Below are positions 34,825 to 42,937 of a stretch of 64,000 bases of DNA, piece by piece (the stretch's first letter is position 1; every line of letters begins with the position of its first letter). The DNA is from Chelativorans salis (GTDB lineage Bacteria; Pseudomonadota; Alphaproteobacteria; Rhizobiales; Rhizobiaceae): NCBI RefSeq assembly GCF_025336525.1, contig NZ_JAOCZP010000006.1, positions 62,001 through 126,000 on the forward strand, written 5' to 3'. The notes under the pieces are model-generated. The model saw only the letters and a list, made by a program, of their open reading frames with translations. It was not told the DNA's origin and made no database searches. A program made the position numbers and the translations under genes.

Positions 34825-35241
34825 ATGAGCGGCATGGAAAAAATTTTCGTCTATCCGGAGGAGGTCGACGCCTTCGCCTTCGACTGGGGGCGGCTGGCCC
34901 TGACGGTGGGACCGGAGGTGAACGGTGCCGGGCGTTTTTCCGGTGGCGTGGTCGACCTCGAAAAGGGCCAGGGCCATGCACGCCACAACCACCCCGGCGC
35001 GGAGGAGATCATCTTCGTGATCGCCGGCACCGGCGAGCAGATGGTCGAGGACGAGGAAGGTAATCCGGTCGTGCATCAGGTCCGGCCCGGCTGCACGATC
35101 TACGTACCCGAAAGCCGCTACCACTCGACGCTCAATACGGGCGAGGGACCGATGCAGCTTTTCGTGGTTTACTCCCCGACCGGCCCCGAGCAGGCGCTGC
35201 GGAAACTGCCTGATTTCCGGCTGGTGCCGGCCAAGGGATAG
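34825..35241 (+). CDS. Cupin-domain protein
   Basis: 138 residues, single-domain cupin. Motif 1 appears as HARHNHPGAEEIIFVIAGTGE (His, His and Glu metal ligands) and motif 2 as PGCTIYVPESRYHSTLN. ATG 34825 is one base past the preceding stop, with AGGAGG upstream. It probably binds a metal and acts as an isomerase or sugar-binding enzyme in the Tm-1-like operon. Confidence 0.85.
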   Translation: MSGMEKIFVYPEEVDAFAFDWGRLALTVGPEVNGAGRFSGGVVDLEKGQGHARHNHPGAEEIIFVIAGTGEQMVEDEEGNPVVHQVRPGCTIYVPESRYHSTLNTGEGPMQLFVVYSPTGPEQALRKLPDFRLVPAKG

Positions 35242-35268
35242 GCCGCACCGGCCGAGCGAGGTTCTGTG

Positions 35269-35673
35269 ATGGCTGGAGAAGAATGGACGGGCGGCTGCAT
35301 GTGCGGCGCTGTCCGCTTTCGCGCCCAGGGTTCGCCGATCCGCGTCGAGATCTGCCATTGCAGGACCTGCCGCAAGGCAACCGGTTCTGCCTTCGCCGTG
35401 TTTGTCCTTTTTGCCGGCGATCAGGTGGTGATCGAAAGCGGCGAGACGATCCGGTTCGTATCGTCCGAGACGGTCATCCGCCACTCCTGTGGAGGTTGCG
35501 GCTCGCCGGTATTCGACACCTTCACCCATTCCGACAACATTGATTTCCACCTCGGTGCTCTGGATCAGGCGGAGCGGCTCGTTCCGCAGAGGGAAGTTTG
35601 GACAGCGCGCCGGCTTCCCTGGGTTTCACGCGCACCGGGCACGACTTGCCATCGGTTCGGCAACCCGGACTGA
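35269..35673 (+). CDS. GFA-family protein (glutathione-dependent formaldehyde-activating enzyme-like)
   Basis: 134 residues with the Mss4-like zinc fold. Cysteine sets are GGCMCGAVRF (N-terminal), CHCRTCRKATGSAF, and CGGCGSPVFDT. Family members are usually annotated as binding glutathione conjugates, though few have been tested. Start at ATG 35269; an overlapping GTG at 35266 is in frame. It follows the cupin gene by 27 bases and may belong to the same operon. Confidence 0.88.
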   Translation: MAGEEWTGGCMCGAVRFRAQGSPIRVEICHCRTCRKATGSAFAVFVLFAGDQVVIESGETIRFVSSETVIRHSCGGCGSPVFDTFTHSDNIDFHLGALDQAERLVPQREVWTARRLPWVSRAPGTTCHRFGNPD

Positions 35674-35817
35674 GGCGGCATGCGCCGGGATGAGCTGCCA
35701 GCCGCGGGCGCTCTCAGCGGTGCGTGCAATCGCCTTTTTCTTGCCAAGCTGCCTCCAAGTTAACGCCCCATTGGTTGGCCACAAGCCCCGCAAAACAAGA
35801 TAGCAAGGGGTTGGGCG

Positions 35818-36363
35818 ATGATCCGATCAATCGCGAGCGCAAAGCTCGCCATGGGCGCCTTGTGCGTCATTTTTTCCGCCTTGTCGGCCACTGCCGGGCC
35901 GATACCGGTGCCGAAATTCCGCTCCGCGGTGGCGCCGGCCTATCTGAGTTACAGCAAGGAAATCGAGTGCCTGGCGCGGGCGATCTACTTCGAAGCAAGA
36001 GGAGAATCCCGCGACGGCCAGAGAGCCGTGGCGCACGTGGTTCTCAACCGGGTGGAGAGCGGCTTCTATCCAAACTCGATCTGCGGCGTGGTGTATCAGA
36101 ACGACCACCTGAGGGATGCCTGCCAGTTCTCCTTCGCCTGCGACGGCACCCCCGACCGGATAAAAGACCCCGAAGCGTACGAGACCGCGGAAACGATTGC
36201 CAAGCGAAGCTTCGCACGCGACGGCTGGTGGCGCGTTATTAACAGCGACCTCGCTCGCTCGACCCACTACCATGCCGACTATGTGAAACCTTGGTGGGCG
36301 AAGAAACTAGAGCGGACCGGTCAGATCGGGCGGCATATCTTTTACTATACCGCCACGATGTAA
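35818..36363 (+). CDS. Cell wall hydrolase, SleB family
   Basis: 181 residues with an N-terminal signal peptide or anchor (about residues 8-26, AKLAMGALCVIFSALSATAG). The Hydrolase_2 domain covers ~50-180: CLARAIYFEARGES with the catalytic glutamate, QRAVAHVVLNRV, and CQFSFACDG. Homologues cleave peptidoglycan in the manner of spore cortex-lytic enzymes. Stand-alone gene; cell envelope maintenance is the likely role. Confidence 0.88.
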   Translation: MIRSIASAKLAMGALCVIFSALSATAGPIPVPKFRSAVAPAYLSYSKEIECLARAIYFEARGESRDGQRAVAHVVLNRVESGFYPNSICGVVYQNDHLRDACQFSFACDGTPDRIKDPEAYETAETIAKRSFARDGWWRVINSDLARSTHYHADYVKPWWAKKLERTGQIGRHIFYYTATM

Positions 36364-36543
36364 CCCGGAAGCGTGCCTGATCCGGCCTGTATCGGCACAA
36401 GGATAGGGACGACCCCCGAGCGGGAATGGCTCATACCGCTGAGGGATGGCCGCCTGCACGGCCGGCATGACGATCATTGTCATTTCCCGGATTTCGGCAG
36501 ACACTGGATTGCGCTATCCGCGCGCAAGCTCTGGGAGGAAGCA

Positions 36544-37794
36544 ATGACGAGGACAATTGCGGCTTCGCTGGCCATGTTGATCGGCACCACGGCGCTGGCT
36601 TATGGTCAGCAGCAATCGGACAATCTCGAGCGGCTGAGCTCTTTCAAGACCACCGGCACCACCAAGTTTACCGAGATCGAGCAGGGCGGAGAGAAAGCCG
36701 AGGCTATCAACCGTACGCTCGAAAAGATCAAACTGCCTGACGGCTTCCAGATCAGCCTTTATGCAATCGTGCCCGATGCCCGTCACATTGCAATCGGGCC
36801 GCAAGGCGTGGTCACATTCGTCGGCACCCGCAAGACAAAAGTCTGGGCCGTGACCGATCGCGATAAGGATCGCGTTGCCGATGAAGTCAAGGACTTCGCG
36901 CCGCCGCTGGCCATGACGGTACCCAACGGGCCGTGCTTCTCGCCGGAGGGAGTGCTCTACATCGTCGAGCAGAACCGTGTGATCGCCTATCCGGCTGCCG
37001 AATTCTTCTACGAAAGCCCCGACGTTGCCGCCAGCGAGATGGTGAAGCAAGGCGAACTGATCCCGGTCGAGGAGGAAAGCTATAACCACACCGCTCGCGT
37101 CTGCCGTGTCGGGCCCGACGGCAAGCTCTACATTTCGCTCGGCCAGCCCTTCAATGTTCCGCCGCCGGAGAAGCTGGATCTCTACAATGAGCATGGCATC
37201 GGCGGCATTATCCGCATCAACCAGGACGGCACCGGCCGCGAGGTCTATACCTATGGCGTGCGCAACTCGGTCGGCCATGATTTCAATCCGGCCAATGGCG
37301 ATCTCTGGTTCACCGACAATCAGGTGGATGGGATGGGTGATGACATCCCGCCTGGTGAACTCAACCGGCAAACGGAAGCTGGCCAGCATTTCGGCTTTCC
37401 CTGGTATGGCGGAGGCTCGGTGCGCACGGAGGAATACAAGGGCGAGGAACCGCCGGAAGACGTGGTCATGCCGGCGGTGGAAATGGACGCTCACGCGGCC
37501 GATCTCGGCATGACCTTCTACACCGGGCGGCAATTCCCCGCCAAATATCGTGGCGGCATCTTCTCCGCTCAGCACGGCTCGTGGAACCGCACCACACCAA
37601 TTGGCGCGCGGGTGATGTTCACCGCCGTCAAGGAGGATGGCACCGCCGGAGAGACGGAGGTCTTCGCGGAAGGTTGGCTGAACGAGAACGGCGAATATCT
37701 CGGCCGCCCGGTCGATGTGGCGCAGTTGCATGACGGCTCCATCATCGTCTCCGACGATCTGGTGGGGGCGCTCTACCGCATATCGTACGAATAG
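36544..37794 (+). CDS. Soluble sugar dehydrogenase-like beta-propeller protein (glucose/sorbosone dehydrogenase family)
   Basis: 416 residues from ATG 36544, preceded by GGAGGAAG. Signal peptide ~1-22 (MLIGTTALAYGQQQ). Propeller features include FSPEGVLYIVEQNRVIAYP, YNHTARVCRVGPDGKLYISLGQP and HDFNPANGDLWFTDNQVDGMGDD. PQQ-dependent soluble glucose dehydrogenase and L-sorbosone dehydrogenase share this fold. A cytochrome c gene follows and could take the electrons. The periplasmic substrate is not known; PQQ binding is inferred. Confidence 0.85.
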   Translation: MTRTIAASLAMLIGTTALAYGQQQSDNLERLSSFKTTGTTKFTEIEQGGEKAEAINRTLEKIKLPDGFQISLYAIVPDARHIAIGPQGVVTFVGTRKTKVWAVTDRDKDRVADEVKDFAPPLAMTVPNGPCFSPEGVLYIVEQNRVIAYPAAEFFYESPDVAASEMVKQGELIPVEEESYNHTARVCRVGPDGKLYISLGQPFNVPPPEKLDLYNEHGIGGIIRINQDGTGREVYTYGVRNSVGHDFNPANGDLWFTDNQVDGMGDDIPPGELNRQTEAGQHFGFPWYGGGSVRTEEYKGEEPPEDVVMPAVEMDAHAADLGMTFYTGRQFPAKYRGGIFSAQHGSWNRTTPIGARVMFTAVKEDGTAGETEVFAEGWLNENGEYLGRPVDVAQLHDGSIIVSDDLVGALYRISYE

Positions 37795-37811
37795 GAAGGG
37801 TGGGCGTGAGC

Positions 37812-37840
37812 GGTCCCTCGCGTATTCGGCACGAGGGACC
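37812..37840. promoter_or_regulatory. Hairpin between sugar dehydrogenase and cytochrome c genes
   Basis: Perfect 9-bp arms GGTCCCTCG and CGAGGGACC with an 11-nt loop, 17 bases after the dehydrogenase stop. No T run follows. It may stabilise the upstream message or reduce read-through. Confidence 0.4.
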
Positions 37841-37896
37841 ATGTGTTCAAGTACCGCCTGCCGCCAAGCGGCGGGCGTCTTCTAGTGAGCACTGAG

Positions 37897-38229
37897 ATGG
37901 CATCGATCGTCAAACTGCTTCTCGCCGCATCTCTCCTCGCGGCATTGCCAGGCGCGGCCGCCGCAGCCGATATCAAGGCGGGTCGGCAGATCGCAAGTGC
38001 TCAGTGCCGCACCTGCCACGGGCTCGACGGGATCGCACAAATCCCCGTCGCGCCTCATCTGGCGGGCGAAAGCGAGATCTACCTGCAGACGCAGTTGAAA
38101 GCGTTCCGCTCCGGCAAGCGGACGAACGAGATGATGGACGTGGTGGCGAAGAACCTCACGGACGACGACATCGCGAACGTCGCAGCCTGGTATTCGGCGA
38201 TCAAGATTTCGGTCGAGATGCCGGAATAG
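37897..38229 (+). CDS. Class I cytochrome c
   Basis: 110 residues from ATG 37897, which gives a regular signal peptide (residues 1-24, ending GAAAAAD); a GTG at 37843 would add 18 charged residues. Heme-binding motif CRTCH at 37-41; the axial methionine is probably one of the pair in RTNEMMDVV. Periplasmic. The position after the sugar dehydrogenase suggests it is that enzyme's electron acceptor, passing electrons to the respiratory chain. Confidence 0.87.
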   Translation: MASIVKLLLAASLLAALPGAAAAADIKAGRQIASAQCRTCHGLDGIAQIPVAPHLAGESEIYLQTQLKAFRSGKRTNEMMDVVAKNLTDDDIANVAAWYSAIKISVEMPE

Positions 38230-38233
38230 TGCA

Positions 38234-39418
38234 TCACCCCCCGCCCCTGTTCCAGCCCCTGCCCCGGTCGCCGAACATTTCGTAACCGTCGGCCGTCACC
38301 GCCACCGTGTCTTCCAGCTTGATGAAACCACGGGTGGGATGAAGCATGGTGGTCTCCACCGAGAGCACCATCCCCGCCTCCAGTGGGCGCGCGGCGTCGA
38401 CACCCTCGTAGGTGACGGGATGGTTGGTCACCAGGAACGGCACCTCGTGCGTGATCAACCCGATACCGTGGGCGAAGAAATCGGTGAAGTCGGCAACAGG
38501 TGAGGCCTTCAGGGTCTCTTGCGCGTGGGCGATCACGTCGCCGCCCAGCGCGCCAGCCCTGACCTTGGAGAAGGCTGCCTGCTGCACCGCCTCCACCTCT
38601 GCCAGGAGATCCTGGAGTTCCGCATCCGGCTCGCCGAGCACGCCCATGCGGCAAAGGTCGCCGATGTAGCCTTGGTAGTTGCCGCCCGAGTCGATCGACA
38701 GCACCTCGCCCCGCGCCCAGGCCTGCGGTGAGGCGGCCCGGTTGTGACTGGCGCCCAGCGTCAGCAGGCAATATTCGAAGGTGAGGCCACGTTCCGTTTC
38801 TTCCCGGCGCAACCGTTCGATGATCTCCGTCTTCGTCGTCCCCTCACGCGCCCAGGCAATGGTCGCAAGCATGGAATCCGTGATCAGTTCCGACGCCAGC
38901 CGCAGCTTGTCCAGCTCAGCGGACGTCTTGATTGCGCGCAAGCGCTCCAGCGTGCCGGTGGCATCGACGAAAGAGGCGCCCTCAAGCCGCGCAGTCAGGA
39001 GTTGGTATGCATCGACCGGCAGAAAGGCCGGCTCGATGCCGATGCGTGCGCCTGCCCTACCGATCTTTTGAAGATGCTCCACCGCCATTCTGGTGGCATC
39101 CAGGGTCCCCCAGGCGGCGGGGTGAAATGCCGGCGTCCAGAACGGATTGTTCTGATGCTCGCCCCCCTCCATGCGGTTGGCGACATAGGCCGCCCGTTCC
39201 GGCCGTCCCTTCTCATAGACGACGATGGGGAGATAGCGGCTATGGCCGATGGCATCCATGGCGGCAAAGAAGATGAACTTGTAGCCACCCAGCAAATACT
39301 GCGTGTTGTGCTTGGACGTCGCCAGGAGCACGTCGATGCCTGCCTCTTCCATCAGCCGGTCGAGCCGCTCCGTGTCGAACGGAACATCCAACGCCAGGTC
39401 GTTTTCCTCCTGCATCAT
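38234..39418 (-). CDS. M24-family metallopeptidase (Xaa-Pro peptidase-like)
   Basis: 394 residues from ATG 39418. An ATG at 39424 lies only one base from AGGAGG, while 39418 has a normal seven-base spacing, so it is preferred. N-terminal creatinase-like domain ~1-165; C-terminal pita-bread domain with the five metal ligands in SIDSGGNYQGYIGD (two Asp), AHGIGLITHE (His), SVETT (Glu) and IKLEDTV (Glu). Family members cleave Xaa-Pro bonds or, like creatinase, small amides. A TGGT-N3-ACCA operator lies 56 bases upstream, linking it to the sugar-acid regulon rather than to general proteolysis. Confidence 0.88.
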   Translation of the reverse strand: MMQEENDLALDVPFDTERLDRLMEEAGIDVLLATSKHNTQYLLGGYKFIFFAAMDAIGHSRYLPIVVYEKGRPERAAYVANRMEGGEHQNNPFWTPAFHPAAWGTLDATRMAVEHLQKIGRAGARIGIEPAFLPVDAYQLLTARLEGASFVDATGTLERLRAIKTSAELDKLRLASELITDSMLATIAWAREGTTKTEIIERLRREETERGLTFEYCLLTLGASHNRAASPQAWARGEVLSIDSGGNYQGYIGDLCRMGVLGEPDAELQDLLAEVEAVQQAAFSKVRAGALGGDVIAHAQETLKASPVADFTDFFAHGIGLITHEVPFLVTNHPVTYEGVDAARPLEAGMVLSVETTMLHPTRGFIKLEDTVAVTADGYEMFGDRGRGWNRGGG

Positions 39419-39473
39419 GCTCATCCCTCCTAATCCGTGCGCTTGCCCGGTACTTTTCGCGCACCGTAGCATC

Positions 39474-39484
39474 TGGTCCGACCA
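39474..39484. promoter_or_regulatory. GntR/FadR-type operator TGGTCCGACCA
   Basis: TGGT-N3-ACCA palindrome in the 5' region of the M24 peptidase gene; very close to the known E. coli FadR core TGGTCNGACCA. Fifth copy in the window. Confidence 0.6.
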
Positions 39485-39626
39485 ATTTGTCATCTCACTC
39501 GAACAAGGTCCAGAGCGTCAAACAAGGTAAAGGTGCAGGGACTCCGGCCGCCGAGGCGAACCGAATGCCGCATCCGCGCGTTGTCCAGGCAGACTAGTAG
39601 GCAGCCGGACCGAAAAAACGTCGTGC

Positions 39627-41177
39627 ATGCAGGGTGAGATCGAGGTGAAAGGCGCAGCAGGAATCCGTCCGGGGCAGCGGAAGCTGCTGGTACCGGGTCG
39701 CAATTGCTGCGCGGCCGCCATGGCGCGCCGCGCTGCTCTGCTGGTGGATGCCGAAGCCTACTTTGCGGAACTCGACAAGGTGCTCCGCATGGCGAGGCAG
39801 TCGATCTATATCATCGGCTGGGACTTTGATGCCCGCGTCCGCCTGCGCCCGCGGGACGGGCCGGACACGCCGGCACTGGGGGCCCTTCTCCGCGCACTGG
39901 TGGAGGAACGCCCGGAACTGGAGGTCCGGGTGCTCGTCTGGAGCCTGGCCGCCGTGCATGCGCCGGGCGCCACGCTGCCCCTGGTGCTGGGCGAGGAGTG
40001 GCAGAACCACCCGCGTATTCACCTGCACCTCGACACCCATCACCCGCTCCATGCCGCGCATCACCAGAAGATCGTGCTGATCGACGACTCCATCGCCTTC
40101 GTCGGCGGTATGGACCTGACCATCGAGCGCTGGGACACCACAAGCCACGAGGCGGAGCATCCGCTGCGCCACAATCCCGACGGCTCGTCATACGATCCGG
40201 TGCATGATCTACAGATGGTGGCCGACGGCCCTGTTGCACGCATCGTGGCACAGGTCGTGCGCGAGCGCTGGCGGGATGCAGTCGGTGAGGACCTGGCTCT
40301 TGGACCGCCCGTCGAGCGGTGGCCGGAGGGGCTGGAACCGGAGTTCGCCGATGTGCCCATGGCCGTGGCCCGTACCATCCCGAGCCTCGGCGGACGCCGC
40401 CCCGTCGAGGAGTCCGCGCAACTGACGGAGGACATGCTGCGGGCAGCCGAACACACCATCTACATCGAAGCTCAGTACTTCACAGCAAGACGACTGCGCA
40501 GCATCCTCGGGGAAAGCCTGTCGCGACCGCGCGGACCTGAAATCGTGGTGATCTGCACACGTTCCGCCAATGGCATGATCGAGCGCTTCATCATGGGGGC
40601 CAACCGCGAGCGGCTGCTGCGCGTCCTCAAGCAGGCCGATCGCTACAACCGCCTGCACATCCACTACCCTGTCGTGCCCGGCCTTACCGGCGATCACCGG
40701 GTCCTTGTGCATGCCAAGCTGATGATCGTTGACGACAATGTGATGTGCGTCGGTTCTTCCAATCTCAACAACCGCTCCGTCGGTCTCGACACCGAATGCG
40801 ACCTGGCGATCGAGGCCGACCGGCCGGAGAGCCGTGCCGCCATCGCCGGATGCCGCGAAAGGCTGATGGCCGAACATCTCGGTGTCGAGCCTGCGCTGGT
40901 GCGCGCGGCAGTCCTTCGCGAAGGCAGTCTCAGCCGGGCCATCGAGCGCCTCAACCACAATAGCCGCGGGCTGCGGGCGCTGACGGTCTACCGCGGGTCG
41001 ACCCGCTCCTTTCCCGGCACGGGACTCCTCGATCCCGAGCGCCCCTTCCGCTTCATTGAAAGGCTGCGCAAGTTGTTCGGCCGCGGACCGGCTCACGACG
41101 TGCCGGCCGAGCGCGATAGGACAAGCTCTGACGAGGCCAGCAAGACGCTGCCGAGCACGAGTGGCAAGAGAAAGTAG
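39627..41177 (+). CDS. Phospholipase D-like protein, cardiolipin synthase ClsB type
   Basis: 516 residues with two HKD motifs: H146-x-K148-x4-D153 (HQKIVLIDDSIAFVGGMD) and H362-x-K364-x4-D369 (HAKLMIVDDNVMCVGSSN). This double set is needed for phosphatidyl transfer. In E. coli clsB (ybhO) lies with ybhP and ybhN; both families are next to it here. It probably makes cardiolipin or a related phospholipid at the inner membrane. The 3' end overlaps the convergent YbhN-like gene by 85 bp. The start at 39627 is provisional; an ATG at 39720 would remove 31 weakly typical residues. Confidence 0.87.
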   Translation: MQGEIEVKGAAGIRPGQRKLLVPGRNCCAAAMARRAALLVDAEAYFAELDKVLRMARQSIYIIGWDFDARVRLRPRDGPDTPALGALLRALVEERPELEVRVLVWSLAAVHAPGATLPLVLGEEWQNHPRIHLHLDTHHPLHAAHHQKIVLIDDSIAFVGGMDLTIERWDTTSHEAEHPLRHNPDGSSYDPVHDLQMVADGPVARIVAQVVRERWRDAVGEDLALGPPVERWPEGLEPEFADVPMAVARTIPSLGGRRPVEESAQLTEDMLRAAEHTIYIEAQYFTARRLRSILGESLSRPRGPEIVVICTRSANGMIERFIMGANRERLLRVLKQADRYNRLHIHYPVVPGLTGDHRVLVHAKLMIVDDNVMCVGSSNLNNRSVGLDTECDLAIEADRPESRAAIAGCRERLMAEHLGVEPALVRAAVLREGSLSRAIERLNHNSRGLRALTVYRGSTRSFPGTGLLDPERPFRFIERLRKLFGRGPAHDVPAERDRTSSDEASKTLPSTSGKRK

Positions 41178-42052
41178 ACGAAGCGGAACGCGAGCACCGC
41201 GCCGATCAACTGCGCGTGAGGTAACAGGAAAAGAACGACGCTTTCCACCACGCCTAGTCCTCCCGGAGCATGGGTGACGAGCGTGGCTACATTGGCCGTC
41301 ACGTAGACCGATGCCACCGCAAGATAGGACACATCCTGCAGTGCGACGATCGCCTGGTGCAGCGCGGCCGCCACCAAAGCGAAGTTCACCGGCCCGATGA
41401 TCATCTGCCCGATGGCCAGCCTGGGGCTTGGCAAGGCGAGGCTGCGGCCGCGAATGTGCAGCGGATGCTTCAAGGTGGCGGTCAAAAGCAGATAGAGCAC
41501 CGGCCAGGTAAGGCACGCCGCCCCCGCAAAATACACCACCTCGCGCGGTACTTTCATCACCTCGACGGCGAGATCGGGGTGAACGAGAAGCGCCACACCG
41601 CCCAAAATCGACAGGCCCAGCCCCACGGTCAGCGCGCAAAACAGGATGACCTTGGCGACCTCCCCCGTACCGAGACCCCAGCGCGAATAGAAGCGATAGC
41701 GGATAGCGCCGCTACTCAAGGCGGCGAAGCCGATATTGTGGCCGATGGAAAGGCTGCAAAAGGAGGCCAGCGCTGCCTGTCGGTAGGCAAGCGGATGGCC
41801 AGCATAGCGCAAGGCGAGATAGTCGAAGCCTGTAAGGCTGAGATAGCTTGCCGCGGTAAAGCCAATCGCCAGCAACAGGCGGTCGAGGGAGACAGATTTG
41901 ACGGCGGAGACCAGCTCAGACCAATCATATCGCGACAGCGTCCTGTATAGCAGGAACGCGGCGATAGCCACCGCCGCAGCAGCAACGATGTAGCTGAGGT
42001 AGCGCCGCCATGGCTTGGCGGACCGGACGCCTGTCTCACTCCGGGATATCAA
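41093..42052 (-). CDS. UPF0104/YbhN-like integral membrane protein (lysylphosphatidylglycerol synthase TM region family)
   Basis: 319 residues, about eight helices. The family's conserved stretches SIGHNIGFAALSSGAIRYRFYSRWGLG and VTHAPGGLGVVESVVLFLLP are present. The start is TTG 42052, preceded by GGAGAAAGG. Relatives include the flippase half of MprF, but this short form lacks the aminoacyl-transfer domain. E. coli YbhN is implicated in phospholipid movement across the envelope, and its gene is beside clsB. Convergent overlap of 85 bp with the phospholipase D-like gene. Confidence 0.85.
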   Translation of the reverse strand: MISRSETGVRSAKPWRRYLSYIVAAAAVAIAAFLLYRTLSRYDWSELVSAVKSVSLDRLLLAIGFTAASYLSLTGFDYLALRYAGHPLAYRQAALASFCSLSIGHNIGFAALSSGAIRYRFYSRWGLGTGEVAKVILFCALTVGLGLSILGGVALLVHPDLAVEVMKVPREVVYFAGAACLTWPVLYLLLTATLKHPLHIRGRSLALPSPRLAIGQMIIGPVNFALVAAALHQAIVALQDVSYLAVASVYVTANVATLVTHAPGGLGVVESVVLFLLPHAQLIGAVLAFRFVYFLLPLVLGSVLLASSELVLSRSAGTS

Positions 42053-42172
42053 TGGCAGTTACCTTTCTCCGTTGCCCGGTCAGGGACAACGCGCCGGAGC
42101 CCTCAGCGATCCAGATGCGAAAAAAGCTCGACCGCCACCTCAACGATCCTGCTGCCTCGACGTTCACATGGT

Positions 42173-42916
42173 ATGGAACCCGATACCCCTGAAATGGCAC
42201 ACGCGGATGGCGTCAGTGCCGACCTCGCCACCGTGCGGGTGATGACCTGGAACATCCACGGCGGCCTCGGCCCCGACCGCCGCCGCGATCTGCAGCGCGT
42301 GGTGGCGCTCGTACAACGGCATGCGCCGGACATCGTCGCCCTGCAGGAGGTCGATTCGCGCCGGCGGCTTACGGAAACCTCGGACGCCTTCGCCTTTCTC
42401 GCCGCCGCATTGGGCGGCAATTCCAGGGAAAGCCGGCTGATCACCGCACCGGACGGCGATTATGGCCATGCCGTCATCAGCCGCTGGCCGATGTCGGAAA
42501 CGCACTGCCACAACATCTCCTATCGTCGGCGCGAACCGCGGGCGGTTATCGAAACACTCGTGCACACGCCCCACGGCCCGCTCCACCTCGCTGCCGTGCA
42601 TCTCGGATTAAGTTTTGCGGAGCGGCGCCATCAGGCGCGATTCCTCACCCGGATCTGCGAGAGCGGACCGCACCGCACGGTCATGCTCGGCGATTTCAAC
42701 GACTGGATCTGGCGCGGTTCGGTGCAAACGACACTCAACCGCCTGTTCCCAGGGCACAGCCATATGAAGACATATCCCGCCTTCTACCCCCTGCTCGCCC
42801 TCGACCGCGTCTATTGCCGGCCGACCGGGATGCTGCTCAAAAGCTGGACAGACCCAACCGCCCGCGCCGCATCGGACCATTTGCCGGTGGTAGCCGAGCT
42901 AGCAATGGAGGAGTAG
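42173..42916 (+). CDS. Endonuclease/exonuclease/phosphatase family protein (YbhP-like)
   Basis: 247 residues. EEP motifs: MTWNIHGG (~24-31), ALQEVDSR (metal Glu), LGDFNDW (Asp-Asn pair) and the final SDHLPVVAEL (catalytic Asp-His). These proteins hydrolyse phosphodiesters; ybhP in E. coli lies with clsB and ybhN. Probably cleaves a phospholipid-derived diester. Start at ATG 42173; ATG 42194 is an alternative. Divergent from the YbhN-like gene. Confidence 0.87.
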   Translation: MEPDTPEMAHADGVSADLATVRVMTWNIHGGLGPDRRRDLQRVVALVQRHAPDIVALQEVDSRRRLTETSDAFAFLAAALGGNSRESRLITAPDGDYGHAVISRWPMSETHCHNISYRRREPRAVIETLVHTPHGPLHLAAVHLGLSFAERRHQARFLTRICESGPHRTVMLGDFNDWIWRGSVQTTLNRLFPGHSHMKTYPAFYPLLALDRVYCRPTGMLLKSWTDPTARAASDHLPVVAELAMEE

Positions 42917-42937
42917 CGGGGACGGATGCCGAGGCGG

